Shown here piece after piece: positions 7,569 through 14,544 of a stretch of 64,000 bases of DNA. The notes under the pieces were generated by a model. That model made no database searches and was not told the DNA's origin. It saw only the letters and a list, made by a program, of their open reading frames with translations. Location of the stretch: the NCBI GenBank assembly GCA_036276735.1, contig DASUOH010000023.1, positions 5,557-69,556 on the forward strand, written 5' to 3'. How positions within the stretch are numbered: position 1 is the first letter of the stretch; each line of letters begins with the position of its first letter. Position numbers and translations under genes: made by a program. This DNA is from VRUE01 sp036276735 (GTDB lineage: Bacteria > Actinomycetota > Thermoleophilia > Solirubrobacterales > 70-9).

Positions 7569-7608
7569 TTGCGCAACTGCGCAATTGCGCAGTTGCGCGT
7601 CTGCGAAA
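7569..7608. repeat. Iteron-like octamer array containing a 28-bp perfect palindrome
   Basis: Five consecutive octamers read TTGCGCAA, CTGCGCAA, TTGCGCAG, TTGCGCGT, CTGCGAAA. Bases 7571-7598 form a perfect palindrome centred on AATT. Arrays of this sort are typical of replication-initiator or partition-protein sites, or of a strong operator. It is followed about 140 bp later by the ArsR gene. The binding protein is unknown. Confidence 0.65.
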
Positions 7609-7751
7609 GCCCGGCCCGCACCGACTCGGGGGCCGTGGTGGTGATGAAGAAAAGTGCCTCATGTAAGTACAGGGGAGCGAGCACCAGAATTGGCCCCCTC
7701 TCAGGCATGAGAATCATCGAAATCCATCTATGAAGTGGTACCGTCGCCGGG

Positions 7752-8099
7752 ATGGTCGATCTCCCCGTAGTCAACGGCTGCACTCCCCTCGCTGGCGCGC
7801 CCTTCGGCAAGCGCCAGGCCGCCCAGTTGGAGGCCGTGATGAAGGCGCTCGCCGACCGTCACCGGCTGCGGATCGTGAACATGCTCTTGCGGGCGGAAGG
7901 CAAGGCAATCTGCGTCTGCGAGTTCGAGCCCTTCCTCGATCTCTCACAGGGCACCGTCAGCCATCACCTGAAAGTCCTGCTCGAGGCGGGCGTGATCGAA
8001 CGCGAGGGTCGCGGCACCCGTAGCTATTTCAGCCTCGTCCCCGGCGCGCTTGACTCGTTGCGCGAGGTCTTTGTCCCGGCCCGCGCCCTGATGATCTGA
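7752..8099 (+). CDS. ArsR/SmtB-family transcription regulator
   Basis: 115 aa winged helix-turn-helix. MKALADRHRLRIVNMLLRAEG is the helix 1-2 region typical of the family; AICVCEF matches the ELCVCDL-type alpha-3 metal-binding motif (two Cys); LSQGTVSHHLKVLLEAGVIERE is the recognition helix, and GTRSYFSL is the wing. Family members repress metal or metalloid resistance genes and release DNA on metal binding. No arsenic or metal transporter lies next to it in this element, so its target is not evident. The start ATG at 7752 was taken; upstream is a gene-free region with the iteron array. Confidence 0.88.
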   Translation: MVDLPVVNGCTPLAGAPFGKRQAAQLEAVMKALADRHRLRIVNMLLRAEGKAICVCEFEPFLDLSQGTVSHHLKVLLEAGVIEREGRGTRSYFSLVPGALDSLREVFVPARALMI

Positions 8100-8157
8100 A
8101 TTGGACGGACCCGCTTCGACCCGAATCGCCGAGAGTGCCAGCAGTAGAATCCAGAAC

Positions 8158-8430
8158 ATGGCCGCAACGCCCGCAAACATGGTCGAAGTAGACCCCCGGC
8201 TGCTTGAGCGCGCCCGTAAGGAGGCCGACGAGCGCGGCGTAGCGGTGCCGCAGCTCGTCAATACAGCGCTTGAGCATGAGCTTGGCAGCGAGAAGACGCA
8301 GCCAGGAAGCCGGATCGGAGATGAAGGCGAGCAGCCGCCCCTCACCTGTATCGGAGCGTTCCGCTCGGGACGAGGCGACTTGAGCAAACTGGCGAGCGAA
8401 GACGTTTTCGAGCCCGAGCCATTTCGCTGA
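8158..8430 (+). CDS. Antitoxin-like protein of a PIN toxin-antitoxin pair
   Basis: About 90 aa from the ATG at 8158 (an ATG at 8179 is also possible). The N-terminus MVEVDPRLLERARKEADERG, followed by VAVPQLVNTALEHEL, looks like a ribbon-helix-helix or VapB-type DNA-binding module. The C-terminus ends in acidic/hydrophobic residues (LASEDVFEPEPF) suited to wrapping a toxin. It directly precedes and overlaps the PIN-domain gene. Such antitoxins neutralise the nuclease and repress the operon. The assignment rests mainly on context and the helix pattern. Confidence 0.65.
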   Translation: MAATPANMVEVDPRLLERARKEADERGVAVPQLVNTALEHELGSEKTQPGSRIGDEGEQPPLTCIGAFRSGRGDLSKLASEDVFEPEPFR

Positions 8431-8843
8431 TCCTCGACACCGGCGTCATCGTCGCGGCATTCGATCGCGACGACGACCACCACGAGGCCTGCTCGTCGCT
8501 GCTCGCCAACCTGCGTGAGCGACGCACCGTTCCCTCGCCCGTGCTGGTCGAGGTCGATCACCTGCTCAGGCGATACACCCAGGATGAATCCTTCAGCGCC
8601 GTCCTCGATCAGGTGCAACGAGGCGCTCTGGTGGTCGAGGACTTGGCAGCAACGGATTACGAGCGCGCCGCCGAGCTGATGCGCACGTACGCCGACCTCG
8701 AAGTCGGCTTCGTGGACTGTGCTGTGCTGGCCATTACGGAGCGGCTCGGCGAGCCAAAGCTCGCGACGCTCGATCACCGACATTTCGGCACGATGCGTCC
8801 CCAGCACGTCGAGGCGCTGGAACTGCTGCCGCCAGCTTCCTAG
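8421..8843 (+). CDS. PIN-domain toxin (VapC-like ribonuclease)
   Basis: About 140 aa. The PIN acidic active-site residues are all present: Asp in LILDTGVIVA, Glu in LVEVDHLL, Asp in VGFVDCAVLA, and Asp in LATLDHRHFGT. VapC toxins cleave tRNA or rRNA. No ATG, GTG or TTG starts this frame before the first Asp. The only initiators that keep the whole domain are ATT at 8421 or CTG at 8427, the latter overlapping the antitoxin stop TGA at 8428-8430. A GTG at 8541 would delete the first catalytic Asp. It ends 4 bases into the convergent membrane-protein gene. Likely active, with start codon uncertain. Confidence 0.75.
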   Translation: MSLILDTGVIVAAFDRDDDHHEACSSLLANLRERRTVPSPVLVEVDHLLRRYTQDESFSAVLDQVQRGALVVEDLAATDYERAAELMRTYADLEVGFVDCAVLAITERLGEPKLATLDHRHFGTMRPQHVEALELLPPAS

Positions 8844-9445
8844 AGCTGCTTCTCTCGCTTTCGAATCTTCGACCGAAGCCACTCTCGCCTGGTCGATGGC
8901 TCCCAGGTCCAAGGCTTCCACGGGATGCGCTCTCGGTTGTCTGAAAGCTCAACCTTCGCCACACGAAGGACAGAGGCCGTATTGACCTCATTGAGTTGCA
9001 TGAGCGTCGAATACGGGCGACCGTTGAGGTCCGTGTAATCGATCAGAACCTCCGCCTCGCTCACGTGCCCGTCCGAGCAGTCGAAGCAAAGGCGCAGGTC
9101 TGCTGCGGGCGGAACGACAGCGAGATTTTCGACCCCTTGCTGCCCAGGAGCAGAGTCATGGGCTGGCCAATAGATCCCATCAACTCCCAGCGCTGCGTCG
9201 ATGTAGTAAGCCGCTCCTCGCCCGACATTCTGAACGGGAATGACCATCACGTCGAAGTCATCTTCGAACTCAACATCTACCTTCCCGGGAACCATGACGG
9301 GCCGCCATTGCGCGCGAACGTCTTCAGTCGATGCCTTTGCAGCTCGACGGGTGCTCAATGCGAGGACGAACGTCCCGGCGGCGAGAGCCATCGTCCCAAC
9401 TGCGACGAGCGCGTCCCACCCCCATTCGAACCCTGCAGCCTCCAC
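8840..9445 (-). CDS. Hypothetical single-pass membrane protein
   Basis: About 201 aa from a GTG at 9445 (TTG at 9448 is equally possible). One membrane helix near the N-terminus (WDALVAVGTMALAAGTFVLAL) is followed by basic residues and a soluble, probably cytoplasmic, beta-rich domain: MVIPVQNVGRGAAYYIDAAL, LCFDCSDGHVSEAEVLIDYTD, GRPYSTLM. This layout is common in small actinobacterial element-borne proteins of unknown role. The longer reading frame would overlap the tRNA at 9510-9594 and was rejected. Confidence 0.6.
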   Translation of the reverse strand: MEAAGFEWGWDALVAVGTMALAAGTFVLALSTRRAAKASTEDVRAQWRPVMVPGKVDVEFEDDFDVMVIPVQNVGRGAAYYIDAALGVDGIYWPAHDSAPGQQGVENLAVVPPAADLRLCFDCSDGHVSEAEVLIDYTDLNGRPYSTLMQLNEVNTASVLRVAKVELSDNRERIPWKPWTWEPSTRREWLRSKIRKREKQL

Positions 9446-9504
9446 AAGAGATGCTGGAGCTACGTTCGCCAGCGGGGCGGACCAATGTCGCTCAAGCCGT
9501 GGCT

Positions 9505-9613
9505 GCCCCTCAGCCGACTGGGATTCGAACCCAGACGTGCCGCTGGCACAACGGCTTGACAAGCCGCCGCGTCTACCAGTTCCGCCATCGGCCGACGGAG
9601 TCGGCTCAGGGGC
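9505..9613. repeat. 15-bp inverted repeat flanking the GUC tRNA
   Basis: Bases 9505-9519 and 9599-9613 are inverted copies with 14 of 15 matches. The left arm contains the 3' acceptor strand of the tRNA, so the 5' leader of the precursor could pair with it in place of the mature acceptor strand. Confidence 0.6.
9510..9594 (-). tRNA. Class II (Leu-like) tRNA with anticodon GUC
   Basis: An 85-base cloverleaf can be drawn on the minus strand. The acceptor CGGCCGA pairs with TCGGCTG (one G-U), with discriminator A and no encoded CCA. The D arm GCGGAACTGGTAGACGC matches bacterial tRNA-Leu. The anticodon stem GCGGC/GCCGT has loop TTGTCAA, so the anticodon is GUC (Asp codons). A long variable arm GTGCC-AGC-GGCAC and a T arm CTGGG-TTCGAAT-CCCAG complete it. 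tRNA-Asp never has a long variable arm, so body and anticodon disagree. A TACAAT -10 box lies at complement(9629-9634). The structure is intact; charging and function are unknown. Confidence 0.75.
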
Positions 9614-9688
9614 CAGGCCACGCTTGGAATTGTATCGCTAGCCTGCTCCGGTACACCTGGGCTTCAGCAGACCGCCAGGCGCGCTCCC

Positions 9689-9961
9689 ATGACGGTGACG
9701 ATTGCCGATATCGAGTTCGATCGCGTCGAATACGACGCCGACGCCGACGTGCTCTACCTCCACGTTGGCGACCCTTCGCGCGCCGTCGATTACGACGAGA
9801 CTCCGGAGGGCCACGCGGTTCGTTTCGACCGCGAGGGGGAGCTGGTCGGCCTGACGCTGGTTCGCCCCAAGCGACTGCTGGAACGCAATGCAGAGCTGCG
9901 CGTCACCGTTCCGGTCCCGAGCGCCGTGCCCGCTGCGGAGCTGACGCCCGCATTGCATTGA
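9689..9961 (+). CDS. DUF2283 family protein
   Basis: 90 aa small beta-strand protein. YDADADVLYLHVGDPSRAV, followed by an Asp-rich turn and GHAVRFDREGELVGLTLV, is the characteristic DUF2283 pattern, in which a D-x-L-Y-x-x block precedes a beta-hairpin. The family is widespread beside toxin-antitoxin or HigA/BrnT-type modules, but its function is not known. The ATG at 9689 begins MTVTIADIEFDRVEYD. It is the last gene before the right end of the element. Confidence 0.8.
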   Translation: MTVTIADIEFDRVEYDADADVLYLHVGDPSRAVDYDETPEGHAVRFDREGELVGLTLVRPKRLLERNAELRVTVPVPSAVPAAELTPALH

Positions 9962-10006
9962 GTGCGTAGACCCCCCCCCCGGCTTCGGCCAGGCCTGACC
10001 CCTCTG

Positions 10007-10034
10007 GTGCCACAGTCGGTGCCACAGTCAGACA
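10007..10034. repeat. Arm-type integrase binding repeat, right end
   Basis: Tandem 12-mers GTGCCACAGTCG and GTGCCACAGTCA, then GACA: the counterpart of 2388-2415 with one base different. Just beyond it, at 10044-10075, are short palindromes (CCGGTTACAACCGG and CCAAGCTTGG) that could bind integrase or excisionase. Confidence 0.7.
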
Positions 10035-10121
10035 CTGTTTTGGCCGGTTACAACCGGATTCAGCCGGACCAAGCTTGGCTCTGGAAGCGGGATTCCGCTC
10101 TGCCATGCGGGCGGTCGCAGT

Positions 10122-10185
10122 TCTCTCCTCCCTGTAGTAACCCCAGAAACGCCTCGCCTCCCCCGGCGGGGCGTTTTCTGTTGGG
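10122..10185. repeat. Right attachment site (attR), 64-bp direct repeat
   Basis: Identical to 2249-2312. Upstream of it the RNA-like sequence TATAGAGATAC seen at the left copy is absent, as expected if this copy is the duplicated 3' piece brought in with the element. Confidence 0.9.
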
Positions 10186-10206
10186 TTGGGAGATGATTCG
10201 CGCCAG

Positions 10207-10734
10207 GTGACGAGATGGCGGGGACTGATGGCAGCAGGGGCGGCGGCGATCCTCCTTTTCTTGGCGATGGCGCCAGCCGAGGACCGGATGCAGGACCGCG
10301 GACCGGGCATGGTGCCGTTCGAGTTGTCCGGGGGCCAGGACCGCGCCGACGAGATCCTCGCCGAGTGGGGCGAGGAGGGGCAGGACGCGGCGCGGGAGTC
10401 GCTATGGATCGACTTCGGCTTCCTGCTCGCCTACGGGACGCTCCTGACTCTCCTGCTCGGGCTTGCGCGCGGCGTCGCGGAGAGCCGAGGCTGGCGTCGG
10501 CTCGCGACGGTCGGGGCTGTCTTCGTCTCCTTCGGCGTCCTCGTCGCCGGCTTCGACGCGCTTGAGAACATCTGCCTGCTGCTGACGCTCGACCACGCCG
10601 GCTCTGCCTTCCCCCTCCTGGCGACGATCTTCGCCGCCTGCAAGTTCGCGCTTCTCGCCGTCGCAATCGGCTACTTGGTGCTCTCCACCGCGGCATGGGT
10701 ACGCGCGGCCAGTCCGGGCACTGGAACGTCTTGA
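10207..10734 (+). CDS. Hypothetical integral membrane protein
   Basis: About 175 aa from a GTG at 10207; a TTG at 10186 would extend it to 182 aa. Four hydrophobic helices are visible: GLMAAGAAAILLFLAMA near the N-terminus, FLLAYGTLLTLLLGLA, LATVGAVFVSFGVLVAGFDA, and LLATIFAACKFALLAVAIGYL. An extracytoplasmic, acidic loop (FELSGGQDRADEILAEW) separates helices 1 and 2. I do not recognise a family with a known function. It is the first chromosomal gene after attR. Confidence 0.7.
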   Translation: MTRWRGLMAAGAAAILLFLAMAPAEDRMQDRGPGMVPFELSGGQDRADEILAEWGEEGQDAARESLWIDFGFLLAYGTLLTLLLGLARGVAESRGWRRLATVGAVFVSFGVLVAGFDALENICLLLTLDHAGSAFPLLATIFAACKFALLAVAIGYLVLSTAAWVRAASPGTGTS

Positions 10735-10779
10735 TCTTTAAATAGATACTTTCAGAGTCTTCGACGGATGGAGGCTCAA

Positions 10780-10992
10780 ATGAGGATGAAGGCATTCGCG
10801 GCAGCAGCCGCAGCGGCGCTGACTCTCGGAATCGCGGCGCCGCCCGCCATGGCCGCCGACAAGGATTGTTCGGACTTCAGCACCTGGCGGGCGGCGCAGA
10901 AGTTCTACAAGCGGCATGGCGGTCCGCGGCGCGATCCGCACCGGCTCGACGCCGACCGCGACGGGATCGCCTGCGAGAGCCTGCGCTATTAG
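10780..10992 (+). CDS. Secreted Excalibur calcium-binding domain protein
   Basis: 70 aa from the ATG at 10780, chosen because GGAGG lies 5 bases upstream; the ATG at 10768 would put that site inside the gene. A signal peptide (MRMKAFAAAAAAALTLGIAA) with cleavage near AMA-AD precedes the Excalibur domain: DCSDFSTWRAAQKFYKRHGG, then DADRDGIACESL. The DxDxDGxxCE pattern is the calcium-binding core. Excalibur modules are found on extracellular actinobacterial and firmicute proteins; this one is a stand-alone domain. Confidence 0.88.
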   Translation: MRMKAFAAAAAAALTLGIAAPPAMAADKDCSDFSTWRAAQKFYKRHGGPRRDPHRLDADRDGIACESLRY

Positions 10993-11026
10993 GGCCACGC
11001 TGCGCGGCCGTATAGCCTGACTGGCC

Positions 11027-12307
11027 ATGCAGCCGGTCGGAGACAGCCGCGATCTCTCCGTCGTCGTCTTCGGCGCCAGCGGGATCGCCGGGCGGAACGT
11101 CGCCGCCTACCTGGCCGAGCGGGCCGGGGAGGTCGGCGCGAGCTGGGCGGTCGCGGGGCGCGACCCGGCGAAGGTCGAGCGAACGCTGGGCGAGATCGGC
11201 GTCGAGGCGCCGGAGATTCTCACTGCTGACATCGCCGACCCGGAGTCCCTTGCCGCGATGGCGCGCCGCGCCAAGGTGGTGCTTGACCTAGTCGGCCCCT
11301 ACACCCTCTACGGCACGCCGGTGATCGAAGCATGCGTCGCGAACGGCGCCCACTACGCCGACCTGAGCGGCGAGATGCCCTTCGTGCGGCGCACGATCGA
11401 CTCCTTCCACGAGCGTGCCGCTTCGGCCGGCGTCAAGGTGGTCCAGGTCTGCGGCTTCGAGGCGCTGCCCCCCGACCTGGCAGTGCTGCTCGCTGCCGAG
11501 ACGGCGCGGGAGCGCTGGGGCGAGGAGCTGGCCACCGCTGACGTCGACGTCAGCTTCCAACCGCCGCCGGGACGCCTCACCCTCGCCGACTCCGTCTCGG
11601 GCGGCACCCTGCAAAGCGGCGCCGAGCAGATGGACGACCCCGAAGCGGAGCGGGTCGCGGACCCGGCCGCCCTGATCCCCAACGATGCTCTCGCCGCGCA
11701 GGTACGGCAACGCAGCCCGATCGCGATCGCGCCGCGCTTCAACGCCCGCGGCGAAGTGATCGGGCCGATGACCCCCAGCCCCTACGTCAATCCAGCGGTG
11801 ATCCATCGCACGATGGCGCTGAGCGCCTCCGCGCGTGGTTCCTCTCCTCAGCCCTTCCGCTACCGAGAGGGCGCGGCGGTGCCGGGCCAGATCCCGACCG
11901 CACCCCTTCGCTTCGCCGCTGCAGGCGTGCTGAGCGGGTTCCAGGCGGGCTTTGGCGCGCTGGCTCGCGCCCGTCCGTCGGTACGCCGCCGCGCGGCGGC
12001 CGCTATGCGGCGCCGGATGCCTCAGTCGGGCTTCGGCCCCACCGGCAAGGGTCTCGAGGACTGGCGATGGAGCCTGGTCGTCAATGCGGTGACCGCGGAT
12101 GGTCGCCACGTCCACGTCGAGGTGGACGGCGACGGCCAACCGGGCTACCTGACGACGTCTCGGATGGTCGGCGAGGCCGGCCTCCTGCTCGCCGAGGACG
12201 GAGCGACGCCGGCGACGGGTGGCTGCCTGACGCCGGCCGCTGCGCTCGGCACCGGCAGCCTCGACCGCTTCGCCCACGCGGGCCTGCGCTTTCGCGTCAC
12301 CTCCTAG
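11027..12307 (+). CDS. Saccharopine-dehydrogenase-like / trans-acting enoyl reductase family protein
   Basis: 426 aa. The N-terminal Rossmann fold has VVVFGASGIAGRNVAAYLAE as the NAD(P)-binding loop (about 12-31), followed by VAGRDPAKVERTL and VVLDLVGPYTLYGTPV. HYADLSGE is the conserved block that in this family follows the dinucleotide domain. It resembles Rv2449c and trans-acting enoyl reductases of mycobacterial phenolphthiocerol synthesis, and also the bacterial saccharopine dehydrogenase-like oxidoreductases. The substrate cannot be stated; it may be a lipid enoyl group. No polyketide synthase lies nearby. Confidence 0.8.
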   Translation: MQPVGDSRDLSVVVFGASGIAGRNVAAYLAERAGEVGASWAVAGRDPAKVERTLGEIGVEAPEILTADIADPESLAAMARRAKVVLDLVGPYTLYGTPVIEACVANGAHYADLSGEMPFVRRTIDSFHERAASAGVKVVQVCGFEALPPDLAVLLAAETARERWGEELATADVDVSFQPPPGRLTLADSVSGGTLQSGAEQMDDPEAERVADPAALIPNDALAAQVRQRSPIAIAPRFNARGEVIGPMTPSPYVNPAVIHRTMALSASARGSSPQPFRYREGAAVPGQIPTAPLRFAAAGVLSGFQAGFGALARARPSVRRRAAAAMRRRMPQSGFGPTGKGLEDWRWSLVVNAVTADGRHVHVEVDGDGQPGYLTTSRMVGEAGLLLAEDGATPATGGCLTPAAALGTGSLDRFAHAGLRFRVTS

Positions 12308-12369
12308 CGGCGTTTGGTCGATTTACCCCACCAGAAGGGGGTGAAGTGACCAATCGCGGCTTAATTGCA

Positions 12370-12495
12370 GCCGTCCGAAGCCTCCCGCGGCCTTCGGACA
12401 GCGGTCCGCCTGCCCAGCGGACCCTGCATATCTAGAGATACGCGCCCCCTCTCCCTGTAGTAACCCCAGAAACGTCCGCGATGCGGGCCGGCTCT
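12370..12495 (+). ncRNA. Candidate structured RNA related to the attachment core (copy C)
   Basis: This gene-free strip between the dehydrogenase and dxs holds stacked hairpins: GTCCGAAG (12373-12380) with CTTCGGAC (12392-12399), GGTCCGC (12403-12409) with GCGGACC (12417-12423), and a terminal stem GTCCGC/GCGGGC (12474-12488). Between them is TATCTAGAGATAC, a C/T-rich tract and CCCTGTAGTAACCCCAGAAA, shared with 2231-2277. Two copies sharing an internal block and ending in stems suggest an RNA family. No known Rfam-type signature was recognised. Confidence 0.45.
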
Positions 12496-12522
12496 TTCGC
12501 CACCAAGGAGGCGCCGGGGAGG

Positions 12523-14544
12523 CTAGACCATTGAGCGCTTTGATGCAAGGGCCGCGAGAACCTGCTCGGCGACCGACTCGCCCGTCAGGCCGACCTCCTC
12601 GCGCAAGAGCGCCGGCTTGCCATGCGTGACGTAGCGGTCGGGCAGGCCGACCCGCAAGACCCGCGCCCTGTCCCCCGGCCGATCGGCGAAGGCGTCCTCG
12701 AGGTGCTCGAGAACCCCGGAGCCAAAGCCTCCCGGCAGGACGTTCTCCTCGATCGTCACCACGAGGTCATGGCCCAGCGCCAGCCGCTCCAGCAGCTCCT
12801 CGTCGAGCGGCTTTGCGAAGCGAGCGTCGGCGACGGTCGGGCGAATGTCGTGCTCGCCGAGCACCTCCGCGGCCTGCAGCGCCACCGAGACGCCGTAGCC
12901 GTAGCCGAGCAGAGCGACACGCTCGCCACCGGTGAGCAGCTCGCCGGTCCCGATCGGGATCTCCTGCGCCTCCGCCGGTAGCTCGACCCCCTCGGCGGCC
13001 CCGCGCGGGTAGCGCAGCGCCGCCGGTCCGTCGTGCTCAATCGCCGTGCGCAGCATGTGAACCAGCATCGCCTCGTCGCGCGGCGCCATCACGACCACGT
13101 TGGGCAGCGAGCGGAAGTAGGAGACGTCGAAGGCGCCGTGATGGGTCGGCCCGTCGTCGCCGACCAGACCGGCGCGGTCCATCGCGAAGGTGACGTCGAG
13201 CTGCTGCAGGCAGACGTCGTGGACGATCTGGTCGTAGGCGCGCTGCAGGAAGGTCGAGTAGATGGCGCAGACCGGCTTGCCGCCCTGTAGCGCCAGTCCG
13301 GAGGCCAGCAGCACCGCATTCTGCTCGGCGATCCCGACGTCGTAGTACTGCTCGGGCTCCTCGTCGGCGAGCTTCTGCAGGCCGGTCCCCCCCGCCATCG
13401 CCGCGGTGATCCCGACCACCCGCGGGTCGCGGCGCGCCTCGGCGACGATCGCATTGCCAAACACCTGCGTGTACTGGGGCGGCGAGCCGGCGGCCGGGGG
13501 CTTCTCGAGCCGCTCCGGCGCGATCGCATCGGGCGCGTCTGATTCCTTCACCGGCACCGGCTTCGGAGCCGGCGCCCCGTTGACGATTGAGTTCGGCTTC
13601 GCGGCGTGCCATTTCTCCATCCCCTCCAGGCCGCCCTCCTCGGCGGGGCCGAAGCCCTTGCCCTTGACGGTGTGGATATGGACGACGACGGGCCGGTCGG
13701 CCTCGAACGCCTCCTCGAGCGCTTCGCGAAGGGCGCCGACGTCGTGGCCGTCGATCACCCCCATGTAGGCGAGGTCGAGCTCCTCGAAAAAGAGACCCGG
13801 CGCCCAGTAGGCCTTGATCGCCGACTTGACCTCAGGCCCCAGCCGTTCGATCCGCTTGCCGAGCCCGAGCGGCAGCTTGGTCAGCCGGTCCTCGACCTCC
13901 TCGCGGGCGTGGTACAGGCGCCGGTTCAGCCGCACCCGGTTGAAGTAGCGCGAGAGCGCGCCGACGTTGGGCGAGATCGACATCCCGTTGTCGTTGAGGA
14001 CGATCACGATCGGGGTCTGCAGGCCACCGGCCGCGTGCATCGCCTCGTACGCGACGCCGCCGGTCAGGGCGCCGTCGCCGATAACCGCGGCGACCCTGCC
14101 GTCCTCGCCGATCCCCTTGCGCATCGCCTCCTTGAGGCCGACGGCGTAGCCGATCGAGGTCGAGGCGTGGCCGGCCCCCATGATGTCGTGCTCGGACTCG
14201 AAGACCGAGCAGAACGGCGCCAGGCCGCCGTACTGGCGGATCGTCCCCAGCTGCTCGCGGCGGCCGGTGAGGATCTTGTGCGGGTAGGCCTGATGGCCGA
14301 CGTCCCAGAGGATCTTGTCGCGCGGCGAGTCGAGCAGGCTGTGCAGGGCGACGGCGAGCTCGCAGGTGCCAAGGTTGGCGCCGAAGTGGCCACCGATCGA
14401 GCCGATCGTGTCGATCACCTCTGTGCGGATCTCCTGCGCGACCTGCTGCAGCTGCTCCTCGTCGAGGCCATGCAGATCGGCCGGGCGCGCGATGCTCTCC
14501 AGCAGTCGCCCTTCGCCAGGCTCGTATTGCCGTTTCTCGCTCAT
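12523..14544 (-). CDS. dxs: 1-deoxy-D-xylulose-5-phosphate synthase
   Basis: 673 aa, thiamine-diphosphate enzyme that condenses pyruvate with glyceraldehyde 3-phosphate in the first step of the MEP isoprenoid pathway. The N-terminal ThDP-binding motif GDGALTGGVAYEAMH with LNDNGMSIS is visible, as are HVKGKGF-type HTVKGKGF and the transketolase pyrimidine domain (DRAGLVGDDGPTHHG, FDVSYFRSLPN). A C-terminal transketolase domain follows. The start ATG overlaps the stop of the prenyl synthase gene (ATGA), linking precursor and chain-elongation steps. Confidence 0.95.
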   Translation of the reverse strand: MSEKRQYEPGEGRLLESIARPADLHGLDEEQLQQVAQEIRTEVIDTIGSIGGHFGANLGTCELAVALHSLLDSPRDKILWDVGHQAYPHKILTGRREQLGTIRQYGGLAPFCSVFESEHDIMGAGHASTSIGYAVGLKEAMRKGIGEDGRVAAVIGDGALTGGVAYEAMHAAGGLQTPIVIVLNDNGMSISPNVGALSRYFNRVRLNRRLYHAREEVEDRLTKLPLGLGKRIERLGPEVKSAIKAYWAPGLFFEELDLAYMGVIDGHDVGALREALEEAFEADRPVVVHIHTVKGKGFGPAEEGGLEGMEKWHAAKPNSIVNGAPAPKPVPVKESDAPDAIAPERLEKPPAAGSPPQYTQVFGNAIVAEARRDPRVVGITAAMAGGTGLQKLADEEPEQYYDVGIAEQNAVLLASGLALQGGKPVCAIYSTFLQRAYDQIVHDVCLQQLDVTFAMDRAGLVGDDGPTHHGAFDVSYFRSLPNVVVMAPRDEAMLVHMLRTAIEHDGPAALRYPRGAAEGVELPAEAQEIPIGTGELLTGGERVALLGYGYGVSVALQAAEVLGEHDIRPTVADARFAKPLDEELLERLALGHDLVVTIEENVLPGGFGSGVLEHLEDAFADRPGDRARVLRVGLPDRYVTHGKPALLREEVGLTGESVAEQVLAALASKRSMV

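Noticed and set aside
7166..7751. CRISPR array in the repeat-rich element region
   Set aside because: The repeats are short, overlapping and unevenly spaced, with no constant-length unique spacers and no cas genes in the window.
9510..9594. Calling the tRNA simply tRNA-Asp from its GUC anticodon
   Set aside because: tRNA-Asp has a short variable loop and G1-C72 acceptor features; this one has a 13-15-base variable arm and Leu-type D arm, so the anticodon alone is misleading.
9331..9969. Long plus-strand frame across the membrane protein, tRNA and DUF2283 region
   Set aside because: It crosses the tRNA and two supported genes in another frame, and its translation is low-complexity Arg/Pro without motifs.
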